From NCBI RefSeq assembly GCF_004117055.1, contig NZ_CP026363.1, positions 1,036,001-1,100,000 on the forward strand: a stretch of DNA of 64,000 nt, read 5' to 3'. Each line of letters starts with the position of its first letter. Positions within the stretch are counted from its first letter, which is position 1. A model generated the notes under the pieces. The model ran no database searches. It saw only the letters and a list, made by a program, of their open reading frames with translations, and was not told the DNA's origin. Below, piece by piece: positions 27,660-36,742 of the stretch. Position numbers and translations under genes: made by a program. The DNA comes from Brevibacillus agri (GTDB lineage: Bacteria > Bacillota > Bacilli > Brevibacillales > Brevibacillaceae).

Positions 27660-27730
27660 CGCTTTTGCAAAAAAGAACCAACTGAAACGGTCAGTTGGCT
27701 CAAAAGATATTCCCCAAGTTATTTGTTTAG
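27660..27730 (-). repeat. Intergenic hairpin element, copy 2
   Basis: A run of A, an 8-bp stem (ccaactga/tcagttgg, loop aacgg), then tccccaagttatttg. Same order and spacing as 13222-13283. On the minus strand it is a stem followed by a T run. The rest of the 435-bp gap to the SLAP genes holds only the promoter at 27957. Confidence 0.5.
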
Positions 27731-27956
27731 ACACTTCTATTTTATCAACAACGAATTATAATGTAAACTTTCTCACCAAATGGAAGTTTAATCGGGGAGA
27801 AGAGGCACCCTTCCATTCCTTGACATCCCTAATGCCTACAGGTATCCTTACAAATATTACCCGTCTCTGACGCAGACAGGTCAGCCGGCTGGCTGCCACA
27901 CCGTGCATTCTCGATCAAAAGGCCGTAACAGGCGGGAGAATGCCAAGTTTTCTATG

Positions 27957-27985
27957 TTGCAAAAGGATGTCACTATGCTATAGTG
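27957..27985 (+). promoter_or_regulatory. Promoter of the SLAP gene cluster with overlapping palindrome
   Basis: TTGCAA (27957-27962), 16 bp, TATAGT (27979-27984). The palindrome cactat-gct-atagtg (27971-27985) covers the -10, so a repressor binding there would block transcription. Confidence 0.6.
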
Positions 27986-28037
27986 AATGACGAACGCAAA
28001 CTCTATATAGATGTAGAGAAAAGTTGGGAGCGGTGCT

Positions 28038-28985
28038 ATGTTATCCTTCTTGAAGAATTTAATGGGGAAGACACCTACCACCAAAGAGGTGCGAGAGCAG
28101 GTTCAGGAGGAATCCATTTTGTCCGCTTCTGATACCGAACAGTCTCATCAGGAAGCACAAAAGCAAAAAGAGGCATCTGCCGGCGTCGTAACAACGCTGT
28201 CCTTGCATGAATCGTGGGAAGCGAAGCTGAGTACGCAGGAGAAATACGCGCTTTCCTTTATGGCTCAGGAGCTGGAACCGCTGCCGGAAGGGAATATCTC
28301 CCTCGCAGGAACAGCGCTTGTTCCGCATGATGATGGAATCGAAGTGACGGCGTTTATCCGCAACAGCTCGGACCGTCCGATCCGCCTGAAGGAAATGACG
28401 CTGGTGGTATTGTTCGGGGATCAGCAGTTGTTTACCCGCCAAGCGTTTGACTTGAGCGAGATAGGGGAAATTCCGCCGCGATCAGCCAGACCGTGGTCGT
28501 TTGTATTTTCACGCGAGCACTTCCTGGAGGTAAACGTGCTTTTGGCTAACTGGAAGGTCGCATTCGAGATGGCGCAGAAAAAAATGGTGCTGCCGCAACA
28601 GTTGGAGCTGGAAGAGTCGTGGATCAAGGCGCTGTCGGATGCGCAGAAAAACTCCTTGATCGAACTGGCGAAAAATCTCCCTGCCTTAAAAGAGGGAGAA
28701 GTGAATATCCAGAGTGTGCAAATTCGTCGCTCCCCGGAAGGAGCCCTTCACGTCATGCTGTTGATCCGCAACGGCTCTACGCAGTCGCTCTCCTTTGAAA
28801 AGCTGCCGCTCGCTCTCTACGATGCGACAGGGGCAAAGGTGGCAGAAGGAATGTTTGAGCTTGGCAGTTTGACCGTGAATGCCAATACGAGCAAGCCGTG
28901 GCTGTTTATTTACCCTCCGGAAAGTATTTTGGTGGAGCAGCCGGACCTGTCGCGCTGGAAAGTGAGTGTTCCGCAGCAAGCGTAG
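28038..28985 (+). CDS. SLAP-domain protein 1 (S-layer assembly type)
   Basis: 315 residues from ATG. No signal peptide: a short N-terminal helix (MLSFLKNLMGK) and an acidic linker lead to two copies of the SLAP domain (about 57-165 and 190-312). Each copy has an L.ESW....L...QK....F/LA.ELP..PEG sequence, a GIEVTAFIRNSS strand (compare HVMLLIRNGS) and a final PPRSARPWSFVF or NANTSKPWLFIYP motif. Relatives are annotated as accessory Sec system S-layer assembly proteins, and B. anthracis SlaP supports SecA2-dependent S-layer secretion. First of three tandem paralogues. Confidence 0.82.
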   Translation: MLSFLKNLMGKTPTTKEVREQVQEESILSASDTEQSHQEAQKQKEASAGVVTTLSLHESWEAKLSTQEKYALSFMAQELEPLPEGNISLAGTALVPHDDGIEVTAFIRNSSDRPIRLKEMTLVVLFGDQQLFTRQAFDLSEIGEIPPRSARPWSFVFSREHFLEVNVLLANWKVAFEMAQKKMVLPQQLELEESWIKALSDAQKNSLIELAKNLPALKEGEVNIQSVQIRRSPEGALHVMLLIRNGSTQSLSFEKLPLALYDATGAKVAEGMFELGSLTVNANTSKPWLFIYPPESILVEQPDLSRWKVSVPQQA

Positions 28986-29073
28986 AGAGTCTGGTTTGCA
29001 TGGGCGATGGGGAAATGTATATCATGAGGAGAGAGAAACTTCGTTCGGGCCCGGACGTGTGAGGAGGTAACAC

Positions 29074-30033
29074 ATGTTTTCTTTTGTGAAAAATTTGTTT
29101 GGAAAACAGCAGGGTGACAAGGCCCTAGAGGATTTGAAAAAAGAGATTCAGGAAGAGTCTGCGATTGACATTGCGGAGTTGAAAGATACGGAAGTAGAAG
29201 TGGAAAACCAGCCCGCAGCGAGCACTTCCGGCAAGCCTGACAGAGTGCGCACAGAGCTGTCCCTGCATCCGATGTGGGAGCAGGAGCTGGATGCGGAGAA
29301 AAAATATACGCTGCGATTCTTGCAAGCAGAACTGCCTGAGATGGCACGAGGCTTGATTAGCGTAACGGGCTTCAGCATGATTCCCCAGCCGAACGGCATG
29401 ACCGTGACGATGTTTTTCCGCAATGCGACAGATAAGCCTGTGCGCTTCAAAAACATCGGCCTGGCTATTTACTTGGACGACAAGCCGTTCGCGCGGATGA
29501 GAGTCGACCTGTCTGATATGGGCGCTATTCCTCCGCATACAAGCCGTCCGTGGGAAGTGCTGTTCCCGGAAGAGAGCTACCTGCACGACAACTTCATGTT
29601 CAGCCGCTGGAAAGTCGTGATGAAAGCAGGAAAAAGATCGCACATCTGGCCAAGTACGCTGGAGCTGGACCCGGAAATGGAAAGACGCATGACACAGCGT
29701 CAAAAAGACCGTCTGGAGTCGCTCGCGTACTCTTTGCCGCCGATTCCGGTCAACTCGGTGCAAATTACCGGGTTTGATATCGGGAAAACGAAAGAAGGGC
29801 AACTGGTTGCCGCATTGCTGTTCCGCAACGGCCTGTCTACGGATTATCGTCCTGACAAGCTGAAAATCACGATTTCCGATACGGACGGCGATGTCGTGGC
29901 GCGAGGCGTTGTGGATGCCAGCAAGATTCGCGTGAAGCCGGGAAACAGCCGTCCGTGGCTGATCGTGTTCCCGCCGGAATTCGTGAAAAAACCGGATGCC
30001 AATCTGCGCAGATGGGTTCTTGACGTAGAATAG
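29074..30033 (+). CDS. SLAP-domain protein 2 (S-layer assembly type)
   Basis: 319 residues from ATG with a strong tgaggaggta site. Same plan as its neighbour: MFSFVKNLFGKQQG start, acidic linker, two SLAP domains (about 65-170 and 195-318). Signature segments are LSLHPMWEQELDAEKKYTLR, VTMFFRNATDKPVRFKN, PPHTSRPWEVLFPEESYL and KPGNSRPWLIVFPPEFVKK. Cytoplasmic by sequence. It lies 88 bp after paralogue 1 and 43 bp before paralogue 3, so the three form one operon. Confidence 0.82.
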   Translation: MFSFVKNLFGKQQGDKALEDLKKEIQEESAIDIAELKDTEVEVENQPAASTSGKPDRVRTELSLHPMWEQELDAEKKYTLRFLQAELPEMARGLISVTGFSMIPQPNGMTVTMFFRNATDKPVRFKNIGLAIYLDDKPFARMRVDLSDMGAIPPHTSRPWEVLFPEESYLHDNFMFSRWKVVMKAGKRSHIWPSTLELDPEMERRMTQRQKDRLESLAYSLPPIPVNSVQITGFDIGKTKEGQLVAALLFRNGLSTDYRPDKLKITISDTDGDVVARGVVDASKIRVKPGNSRPWLIVFPPEFVKKPDANLRRWVLDVE

Positions 30034-30076
30034 GCGCAAGAGCTCTCGATCGCAGAAATCAGGAGGAGGTTGACAT

Positions 30077-31072
30077 ATGAGTTGGTTATTGGAGAACTGG
30101 TTTGGCTCCAAGGAAAGCCTGGAGCAAGTACGTGAAGATATTCATGAGCATTTGCATAAAGAGTTTTACCTGGGGGTGTCGGGGATCGACAACCCGCAGC
30201 AATCGGCGAACCGGGTTGAGGCCAAAGAGCTGTTTCTGACGATGAACGGTCCTTGGGACAATCAACTGGAGGAGGCGGAGCAGGAGCTGCTGCAGTACGT
30301 CCACGATGAGCTGCCTCCGGTCGTTCGCGACGAGGTCGGCATTATTCCGTTCTACACACAGGTGACAGATGAAGGCTACCTGGTGCTGACGTACATTCGC
30401 AACGCGACAAACCGCAACGTGCTGTTGCAAAAGCTGCCGCTGACCCTCGTGACTGCTGACGGCGAAGAGGTGGCGAGAAAGACGTTTGACTTGATGGCAA
30501 ACGGTCCTGTGGGCCACATGGCCAGCCGTCCGATGGAATTTATGTTCCGCTGGGAAGAGTTCGACCGCATTCCTGAGAAGGAAGTGCCGCTGACTCTGAC
30601 CTATAAAAAGCCGGAAAAACGCCGCATCGAGGAGACCCAGGAGCTGAATATGGGCCTGAGTGCGGACGAACAAAGCCACTATACGCAAAAAGCGGCGGAG
30701 GAAGCTCCGGTGGAAAAAGGAAAGGTAGATTTGCAGGTCCTCGATATCAAGCCTACCGATGATAACGGCCTGAAGGTTGTCGTCGTATTCCGCAACGGAC
30801 TGGAGAAGCGCCTGGAGTTTACCGAGGTGCCGATCATCGTTCACGACAAGGAAGGCGATGCGGTTGCCCGCGTCAGCTACACGCTCGAAAACATGAAGGT
30901 GGAAGCAAACAGTCAGCGCATCTGGGCGTTTGATATCCCGTCTTCTTCGATTAAAAAAGCAGAAGTAAACCCGGACGAACTGAGTGCCTACATTCCGCAG
31001 GCGCGTCAACGCAAAAAAGAAAAAGCATATGTAGAGCCTGCTACCGAAGACAACAAAGGCCTGCTGCAGTAA
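30077..31072 (+). CDS. SLAP-domain protein 3 (S-layer assembly type)
   Basis: 331 residues from ATG with aggaggaggt. The most divergent of the three: it starts MSWLLENWFGSKESLEQV, and its first SLAP domain (about 55-175) has MNGPWDNQLEEAEQELLQYV, LVLTYIRNATNRNV and GHMASRPMEFMFRWEEF. The second (205-310) has LKVVVVFRNGLEKRLEFTE and SQRIWAFDIP. The C-terminus is a Lys/Gln-rich tail (QARQRKKEKAYVEP). A terminator follows, closing the operon. Function inferred only from the family and the S-layer context. Confidence 0.8.
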   Translation: MSWLLENWFGSKESLEQVREDIHEHLHKEFYLGVSGIDNPQQSANRVEAKELFLTMNGPWDNQLEEAEQELLQYVHDELPPVVRDEVGIIPFYTQVTDEGYLVLTYIRNATNRNVLLQKLPLTLVTADGEEVARKTFDLMANGPVGHMASRPMEFMFRWEEFDRIPEKEVPLTLTYKKPEKRRIEETQELNMGLSADEQSHYTQKAAEEAPVEKGKVDLQVLDIKPTDDNGLKVVVVFRNGLEKRLEFTEVPIIVHDKEGDAVARVSYTLENMKVEANSQRIWAFDIPSSSIKKAEVNPDELSAYIPQARQRKKEKAYVEPATEDNKGLLQ

Positions 31073-31078
31073 TGGATG

Positions 31079-31111
31079 AACCCTTTTTGCCAATGGTGAA
31101 AAGGGTTTTTC
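31079..31111 (+). terminator. Rho-independent terminator after SLAP operon
   Basis: aaccctttt/aaaagggtt stem, 11-nt loop, T run. Confidence 0.85.
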
Positions 31112-31259
31112 TCCTGCCATAACGTTCCAAATCTTGGGGAAACAGGGTTGCTTTTCGCCCTTTTTATCCGCTATGCTAGGACGAGAAGCATAATACTTGA
31201 ATACCTTTTTGAACGTACTGAAATGGATAAGCGCGAACATTTATTCATTTCGATACGTT

Positions 31260-31322
31260 AAGAAAACCTTCCACGACAGCGCATGCCCCTTTGTTTGAGC
31301 GGGCGGCGATAGAGGTTTTCTT
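31260..31322 (+). other. Large stem-loop in the leader of the subtilase gene
   Basis: Perfect 10-bp outer arms (aagaaaacct and aggttttctt) enclose 43 nt containing a possible inner gccc/gggc stem. It ends 41 bp before the protease start. Could be a leader attenuator or mRNA-protecting hairpin. Confidence 0.45.
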
Positions 31323-31363
31323 GCTGCGCTAGTTGCAGGGGAAAGTAAGGAAGGACTGTGTTT

Positions 31364-33931
31364 ATGAAAAAATCGATTCAAATAGCCGTGTCAGTTGCGA
31401 TGCTGCTCACGCTTGTACCGCTGGGCGTGCGGCCTGCACTCGCTGCCGCGCCTGCTTCCAATGACAGCTATCTGAGCAATCAGTTGCACATCAGCCAGAT
31501 CAAGGCCGACAAGGCGTGGCCTGTAGTCAACAGCAACCAGGCGATTACGATTGCCGTGCTCGATTCCGGAGCGGACTACAATCACCCTGACTTGAAAGGG
31601 AATCTGCTGCCGGGTGTCAATCTGGTCAACCCGGGGAAATCGGCGCAGGATGACAACGGGCACGGGACAGAAGTCATCGGGGTTCTCGCTGCAAAAGGCA
31701 ACAACGGGATCGGGGTATCAGGGGTAGTCTGGAACGCCCGGATTTTGCCGATCAAAATTTTGAACAAAGATGCAGTGACGAATGTGGACATGATTGCGAA
31801 GGGGATCAATACAGCGCTCGACAGGGGAGCCAAAGTTATCCTGATGTCGTTCAGCAGCCTGTCCTATTCCCGCTCCTTGAAAGAGGCCATTGACCGTGCG
31901 GAGAGAAGCGGAGCCGTCCTCGTCGCTGCCAGCGGAAACGAAGCAAGCCGCGTCGCCTATCCGGCTGCCTACCCGACAGTCGTTGCGGTTGGGGCCGTGA
32001 ATGGGAAAAACCAGGCGATTTATCAATCGAACACGGGGCCTGAGTTAAACATTGTGGCGCCGGGGCTTAACGTATATACGACGAAGCTGGGCGGAAAGTA
32101 CGGATCGTTTTCCGGTACGTCAGCGGCAGCGCCTCAAGTGGCGGGAGCGGCGGCCCTGATTTTGGCCCGCTATCCAAAGCTGACGGCGCTGGATGTGAGG
32201 CAAATGCTTTACCAGACGGCTACAGACCTCGGCGAGAGCGGCTGGGACCGGCAAACAGGCTACGGATTGCTGGACGTGAACAAGGCAGTGCGCAGCGCGC
32301 TCTCCGGCGACTTTTTGGAGCCGAACAACTCTTTGCAGCGAGCCAAAGCATTCCCTATCGAACAGCAAATACGCGGCAACCTGGGGCCAAACGACACGGT
32401 AGACTGGTTTAAAATGGATGTGCCGTATGACGGAAAAGTCAGCTTTACGGCGACGATTAACTCCGGGGTATCCTCCGCCATGGCGGCTACCTTTTACCCG
32501 GAAAACCGAACGCCGATTACGCAGTATTTTGGAAACGGGGATACCGTTACCGTCCCGGCAAAAGCGGGCAGGATGAACATCAAGCTGATGCGAAACGGCG
32601 GCGTCAACTCGTTTGCCTACGTGCTGACGAGCAAGTTCACGATCAACCCGGACCGCAATGAGCCAAACGATACGATGGCGACGGCAAGGCCGCTGGTAGG
32701 CAACCAGATCAGCGTCACGGGCAACTTCCACCAGGAGGGCGACCAGGACTGGTTCTCCTACTACGTCCGCGAATACGGGCATATGGATGTGACGGTGACT
32801 CCCGACAACAAGCGGGTGGACCTGGTGCTTGCCATAGGAAAGCAGGAAACCGGAAAAAATACGGTTTGGGACCCGCTCTACGACAACGTCGATCGCGATA
32901 ATCCGTCCGAGCGTGCGAGCAAGGAAGTCTCCCCGGGAAAATACTACATTCGGGTCAGCGAGTATCAGCAAAATGCGGTGAACGGCGAATATCGTCTGGA
33001 TCTCGGGTTCACCCCGCTGAAAAAAGATTTGAACGAGCCGAATGATACGTACAGCAGGGCGTCGCCGCTAGCCGCCGGAGGGGTCATGACCGGAACGATT
33101 CCGACGGCTTCGGATGCAGACTGGTTTCAATTTACGCTCAATACAGACTCGTACGTCACGATTCGAGCCCCGTTTATTCCGGTATCCAGCGGTTTTCGCA
33201 TCGCTCTTTACAGCGAGAAAAACATGAACTACGCGCTCGCTTCGACAAACGAAGTGGCTGAGCTGTCCGATCGGGGCAGCGAGATTTTCAGCCTGCGGTT
33301 GCCAAAAGGCAAGTATTACGTGCGCCTGAACAGCGGCATTCCGTTCAAGTACGATGCGTACAAATTGACAGTCACGCAGCAGCCCCTCGTTTCGGGGTAT
33401 CGGGATATTTCCGACCATTGGGCGCGCACAGAGATCGCCAGGCTGAGCTCCAAAAGAATTGTCCAAGGCTTCGGCGATGCGACGTTCAAGCCTAACGAGG
33501 CAGTAACTCGTGCGCAGTTTGCCACAATGCTGCTGCAGGCGATGCGCGCAACCGGCTCGAAGGTAGCCAGCGCGTATTCCGGACGGGAAGTGTTTTCTGA
33601 TTTGCCAAAAAAGCACTGGGCGTACAACACCCTTGGAGTGGCTTATCAGCTCGGAGTCTTGAAGGGGTATCCAAACAGTCAGATCAAGCCTGACCAAGCT
33701 GTTTCGCGGGCGGAAATGGCCGCGATGATCGCCAGGGCGAAGGGCGTGGCTCTGAACAGCAGCAGCGCACCGAGCTATCGCGATGTTCCGGCCGGCCATT
33801 GGGCAGCACCGGCGATCGGCGCTTTGACGGCAAGAAACTGGCTAAACGGATACGGTTCGCTCTTCAAGCCACAGGGCAGCGCTACGCGGGCCGAGGTTGT
33901 TGTATTAATCGCCAAATCGTATCAAGTGTAA
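31364..33931 (+). CDS. Subtilisin-like (S8) serine protease with PPC-type and SLH domains
   Basis: 855 residues from ATG 31364 (aaggaagga upstream; GTG two codons earlier is too close to it). Signal peptide with ALA|AA cleavage near 27. Catalytic triad visible: Asp67 (AVLDSGADYNHPD), His100 (NGHGTEV, with Glu for the usual second His), Ser253 (SFSGTSAAAPQVAGAAAL); oxyanion Asn192 (AASGNE). Three pre-peptidase-like beta modules follow, each opening with EPN(D/N) (about 321-660), then three SLH domains (680-855; TRAQF, SRAEM, TRAEV) for wall anchoring. A surface-tethered protease, possibly for S-layer turnover or nutrition. Little or no propeptide is evident. Confidence 0.92.
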   Translation: MKKSIQIAVSVAMLLTLVPLGVRPALAAAPASNDSYLSNQLHISQIKADKAWPVVNSNQAITIAVLDSGADYNHPDLKGNLLPGVNLVNPGKSAQDDNGHGTEVIGVLAAKGNNGIGVSGVVWNARILPIKILNKDAVTNVDMIAKGINTALDRGAKVILMSFSSLSYSRSLKEAIDRAERSGAVLVAASGNEASRVAYPAAYPTVVAVGAVNGKNQAIYQSNTGPELNIVAPGLNVYTTKLGGKYGSFSGTSAAAPQVAGAAALILARYPKLTALDVRQMLYQTATDLGESGWDRQTGYGLLDVNKAVRSALSGDFLEPNNSLQRAKAFPIEQQIRGNLGPNDTVDWFKMDVPYDGKVSFTATINSGVSSAMAATFYPENRTPITQYFGNGDTVTVPAKAGRMNIKLMRNGGVNSFAYVLTSKFTINPDRNEPNDTMATARPLVGNQISVTGNFHQEGDQDWFSYYVREYGHMDVTVTPDNKRVDLVLAIGKQETGKNTVWDPLYDNVDRDNPSERASKEVSPGKYYIRVSEYQQNAVNGEYRLDLGFTPLKKDLNEPNDTYSRASPLAAGGVMTGTIPTASDADWFQFTLNTDSYVTIRAPFIPVSSGFRIALYSEKNMNYALASTNEVAELSDRGSEIFSLRLPKGKYYVRLNSGIPFKYDAYKLTVTQQPLVSGYRDISDHWARTEIARLSSKRIVQGFGDATFKPNEAVTRAQFATMLLQAMRATGSKVASAYSGREVFSDLPKKHWAYNTLGVAYQLGVLKGYPNSQIKPDQAVSRAEMAAMIARAKGVALNSSSAPSYRDVPAGHWAAPAIGALTARNWLNGYGSLFKPQGSATRAEVVVLIAKSYQV

Positions 33932-34089
33932 GAAAAAATTTTCCGCTTTGCGTTCGACAGACGCATGGCATGGCTATATCGTCCTTGTGAAAACGCGGCT
34001 TCGATCACCTCAGACGCTTCCCGCAGGCGATTCCAACAGCGTTTTGTACAGGGCGATTTCGGCCAAAGAGGTGCTCTGGCAAAAGTCTA

Positions 34090-34118
34090 TTGACACCACC
34101 TCAAAAAACAATTATTCT
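34090..34118 (+). promoter_or_regulatory. Sigma-A promoter of metK
   Basis: TTGACA (34090-34095), 17 bp, TATTCT (34113-34118). A consensus TATAAT at 34118-34123 is also present but would give a 22-bp spacer. Confidence 0.75.
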
Positions 34119-34135
34119 ATAATCCGTAATGGATA

Positions 34136-34236
34136 CTCTTATCCAGAGCAGGCGGAGGGACTGGCCCTATGAAGCCCGGCAACCGTCTGGAGCGGTGCTA
34201 ACCAGCAGGACGGAAATCTGTTCTGGCCGATAAGAG
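34136..34236 (+). promoter_or_regulatory. SAM-I riboswitch (S-box) aptamer
   Basis: The P1 stem is ctcttatc (34136-34143) with gataagag (34229-34236). The conserved core is present: ccagagcaggcggagggact, then ggccctatgaagcccggcaa. Binding of S-adenosylmethionine should favour the terminator at 34261 and shut off metK, which makes SAM. Confidence 0.97.
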
Positions 34237-34260
34237 GATGAAGGAAGCTAAAAGCGCTCA

Positions 34261-34297
34261 AACCTTTTCCTCCAAAAGATGGAAAAGGTTTTTTATT
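34261..34297 (+). terminator. Expression-platform terminator of the SAM riboswitch
   Basis: Perfect 10-bp stem aaccttttcc/ggaaaaggtt, 10-nt loop, T-rich tail. Confidence 0.93.
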
Positions 34298-34368
34298 TGC
34301 GTTTACGTCGATAAAATCCTGACTCGGCTACCAAACTATTTGTATGAGGTCAAAGGAGGTATTTTCTC

Positions 34369-35580
34369 ATGGCTTTGCAAAAAGGTCGTCGTCTGTTCAC
34401 ATCTGAGTCTGTAACCGAAGGACATCCGGATAAAATTTGTGACCAAATTTCCGACTCCATCCTGGACGCCATTTTGGCCAAGGATCCAAACGCTCGCGTA
34501 GCTTGCGAAACTTCCGTAACTACCGGGCTGGTTCTCGTAGCCGGTGAAATCACCACCAACACGTATGTGGACATCCAAAAGCTGGTGCGCGAAACGATCC
34601 GTGAGATCGGTTATGATCGTGCGAAGTTCGGCTTTGACGCTGACACTTGCGGCGTAATCACTGCGATCGGCGAGCAATCCGCTGACATCGCTCTCGGCGT
34701 AGACCAGGCTTTGGAAGCGCGCGAAGGCAAAATGACCGACGCTGAGATCGAAGCGATCGGTGCAGGTGACCAAGGTCTGATGTTCGGCTTTGCTTGCAAC
34801 GAAACACCTGAGCTGATGCCGCTGCCGATCAGCATGTCTCACAAGCTGGCTCGCCGCTTGACTGAAGTTCGCAAAAACGGCACACTCGCCTACCTGCGTC
34901 CTGACGGCAAAACGCAAGTAACGGTTGAGTACGATGGAGACAAGCCAGTTCGCATCGACACCATCGTGATTTCGACTCAACACGCTCCTGAGACTACCTT
35001 GGAGCAAATCAAGCAAGACCTCATCGAACAAGTTATCAAACCAGTTGTTCCGGCTGAGCTGCTGGACGCTGACACCAAATACTTCATCAACCCGACTGGC
35101 CGCTTCGTAATCGGCGGACCTCAAGGGGACGCTGGTCTGACTGGCCGCAAAATCATCGTAGACACTTACGGTGGCTACGCTCGTCACGGCGGCGGCGCGT
35201 TCTCCGGTAAAGATCCGACAAAAGTAGACCGCTCCGGCGCTTACGCTGCTCGTTACGTAGCGAAAAACATTGTGGCTGCTGGCCTGGCTGACAAATGCGA
35301 AGTGCAAGTGGCTTACGCAATCGGTGTAGCGCAGCCTGTATCCATCGCTGTTGATACTTTTGGTACAGGAACCGTTTCCGAAGAAGATCTGGTGAAACTG
35401 GTGCGCAAACACTTCGACCTGCGTCCGGCTGGCATCATCAAGCAGCTCGACCTGCGTCGCCCTATCTACAAACAAACAGCGGCTTATGGCCACTTTGGAC
35501 GCAATGACCTGAATGTTCCTTGGGAGCAAACAGACAAAGCAGAAGTTCTGAAGCAAGAAGCTGCGCAACTGGCAAAATAA
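34369..35580 (+). CDS. metK: S-adenosylmethionine synthetase
   Basis: 403 residues from ATG with aaaggaggta. Makes SAM from methionine and ATP in the cytoplasm. Diagnostic motifs: [18 protein letters not shown], the hexapeptide GAGDQG ([10 protein letters not shown]) and [20 protein letters not shown]. Length is standard for bacterial MetK. Codon use is strongly biased, as for a highly expressed gene. Controlled by the SAM-I riboswitch just upstream; single-gene unit with its own terminator. Confidence 0.98.
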   Translation: MALQKGRRLFTSESVTEGHPDKICDQISDSILDAILAKDPNARVACETSVTTGLVLVAGEITTNTYVDIQKLVRETIREIGYDRAKFGFDADTCGVITAIGEQSADIALGVDQALEAREGKMTDAEIEAIGAGDQGLMFGFACNETPELMPLPISMSHKLARRLTEVRKNGTLAYLRPDGKTQVTVEYDGDKPVRIDTIVISTQHAPETTLEQIKQDLIEQVIKPVVPAELLDADTKYFINPTGRFVIGGPQGDAGLTGRKIIVDTYGGYARHGGGAFSGKDPTKVDRSGAYAARYVAKNIVAAGLADKCEVQVAYAIGVAQPVSIAVDTFGTGTVSEEDLVKLVRKHFDLRPAGIIKQLDLRRPIYKQTAAYGHFGRNDLNVPWEQTDKAEVLKQEAAQLAK

Positions 35581-35593
35581 GAACGACAAAGAA

Positions 35594-35626
35594 AGAGCCT
35601 GGTAAAGCTACTGGGCTCTTTTTTTA
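35594..35626 (+). terminator. Rho-independent terminator after metK
   Basis: agagcctggt/actgggctct stem with two wobbles, aaagct loop, seven T. Confidence 0.85.
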
Positions 35627-35725
35627 TTACGGGGAAAAATTTTCCAGTTATTGGTGGGCTTTAAGCGAAGGGAAAATGTAGGACTGTGTCGAATCTCCTA
35701 GTGAGGAAGTAGAGGAGGGGTTTCT

Positions 35726-36742
35726 TTGCCGAACAAAAGGCTCTTCCTGACCGTATTTGTTATTTCTTTATTGCTGGTTATGTCTGCATTGGGGATTGGT
35801 GAATTTTACCAATCAAAAAAGAATGCCCAAAAAGTGCAACCTTTTCCCCAAGTAGATACGTCTATAAGCATAAGCGAGGCGGAAATTGCTGAGCCAAACG
35901 TCACGCAGAACGAAAAAGCAACGGTAAAGCCGAAAAAGTGGTATAACAATCAGGTAGTCGTCCTGACGTATCACCATGTCACGGATGCATCAGGCCAGCG
36001 CTACGTCATTTCGCCTGAGCAATTTGCAAAACATATGTCGTTTTTGCACGAAAACGACTTGCAGCCGATCTCGTTGGATGAGTTTTTGCATTTTGTGGAT
36101 ACAGGGAGCTTGCCGACCGAAAATGCTGTCCTGATTACCTTTGACGACGGCTATGAGAGTTATTACACGAAGGCTTTTCCCACCTTACGTACATACGGCT
36201 ACCCGTCAGTGAACTTCGTGATCGCAGGGCGCTTGCGAGATGTAGCCGATCGAAAACGGGAGAACATGACGACGCCACTTACGCGTCAACAAGTCATGGA
36301 AATGCTTCACTCTGGGCTGGCTGATATCGGTTCGCATACGTACAGCCTGCACGAAGAGGAAGCGCGGAATGAATGGGGAGAGATGGGGCCAGAGACGGCT
36401 CCCGTCTATTTGCAGGATTTACAACGACTAGAAAATGAGAAAGAATACAGGGATCGGCTCTACGTTGATTTCAGTATGTCTCGTGCAGGCTTGAACAAAT
36501 GGATGGGCCGGGAGATAAAAACGATTTCATTGCCTTTTGGCTACACGAATCCCATCGTACTGGAGACAGCGCGACAGGCAGGCTACGGATATGTCTTTAC
36601 TTCTACACCCGGTTTTGTCAAAAGGGGAGTAGATCCGTTCGCCATTCCACGAAATGATGTGGGCCTGCGAGATGTAGATGAGGTCAAACTCCATCAGTTG
36701 TTCACGAAAGCGAAAAAAGAGTTCGAAGGAGAGCAATCATGA
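35726..36742 (+). CDS. Polysaccharide deacetylase family protein (membrane anchored)
   Basis: 338 residues from TTG with gaggagggg upstream. An N-terminal signal anchor (residues 5-25) is followed by a Lys-rich linker and a NodB domain (75-330): VVVLTYHHVTD, VLITFDDGYESYY with the metal-binding DD, and DIGSHTYSLHE, where the family has H-(S/T)-x(3-4)-H; here the second metal His is spaced HTYSLH. Such enzymes remove acetyl groups from peptidoglycan, chitin-type or poly-GlcNAc polymers. The stop overlaps the degS start (ATGA), so it is translationally coupled to the DegSU system, an unusual partner. Confidence 0.88.
   Translation: MPNKRLFLTVFVISLLLVMSALGIGEFYQSKKNAQKVQPFPQVDTSISISEAEIAEPNVTQNEKATVKPKKWYNNQVVVLTYHHVTDASGQRYVISPEQFAKHMSFLHENDLQPISLDEFLHFVDTGSLPTENAVLITFDDGYESYYTKAFPTLRTYGYPSVNFVIAGRLRDVADRKRENMTTPLTRQQVMEMLHSGLADIGSHTYSLHEEEARNEWGEMGPETAPVYLQDLQRLENEKEYRDRLYVDFSMSRAGLNKWMGREIKTISLPFGYTNPIVLETARQAGYGYVFTSTPGFVKRGVDPFAIPRNDVGLRDVDEVKLHQLFTKAKKEFEGEQS

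Noticed and set aside
27589-27870. Plus-strand frame in the gap before the SLAP genes
   Set aside because: No ribosome site, crosses the hairpin element and has no protein-like features.
34118-34123. TATAAT as the metK -10 box
   Set aside because: With TTGACA at 34090 the spacer would be 22 bp; TATTCT at 34113 gives 17 bp and is preferred.
34369-35589. Minus-strand frame covering the whole of metK
   Set aside because: Complete overlap with an unmistakable metK, no promoter or ribosome site.
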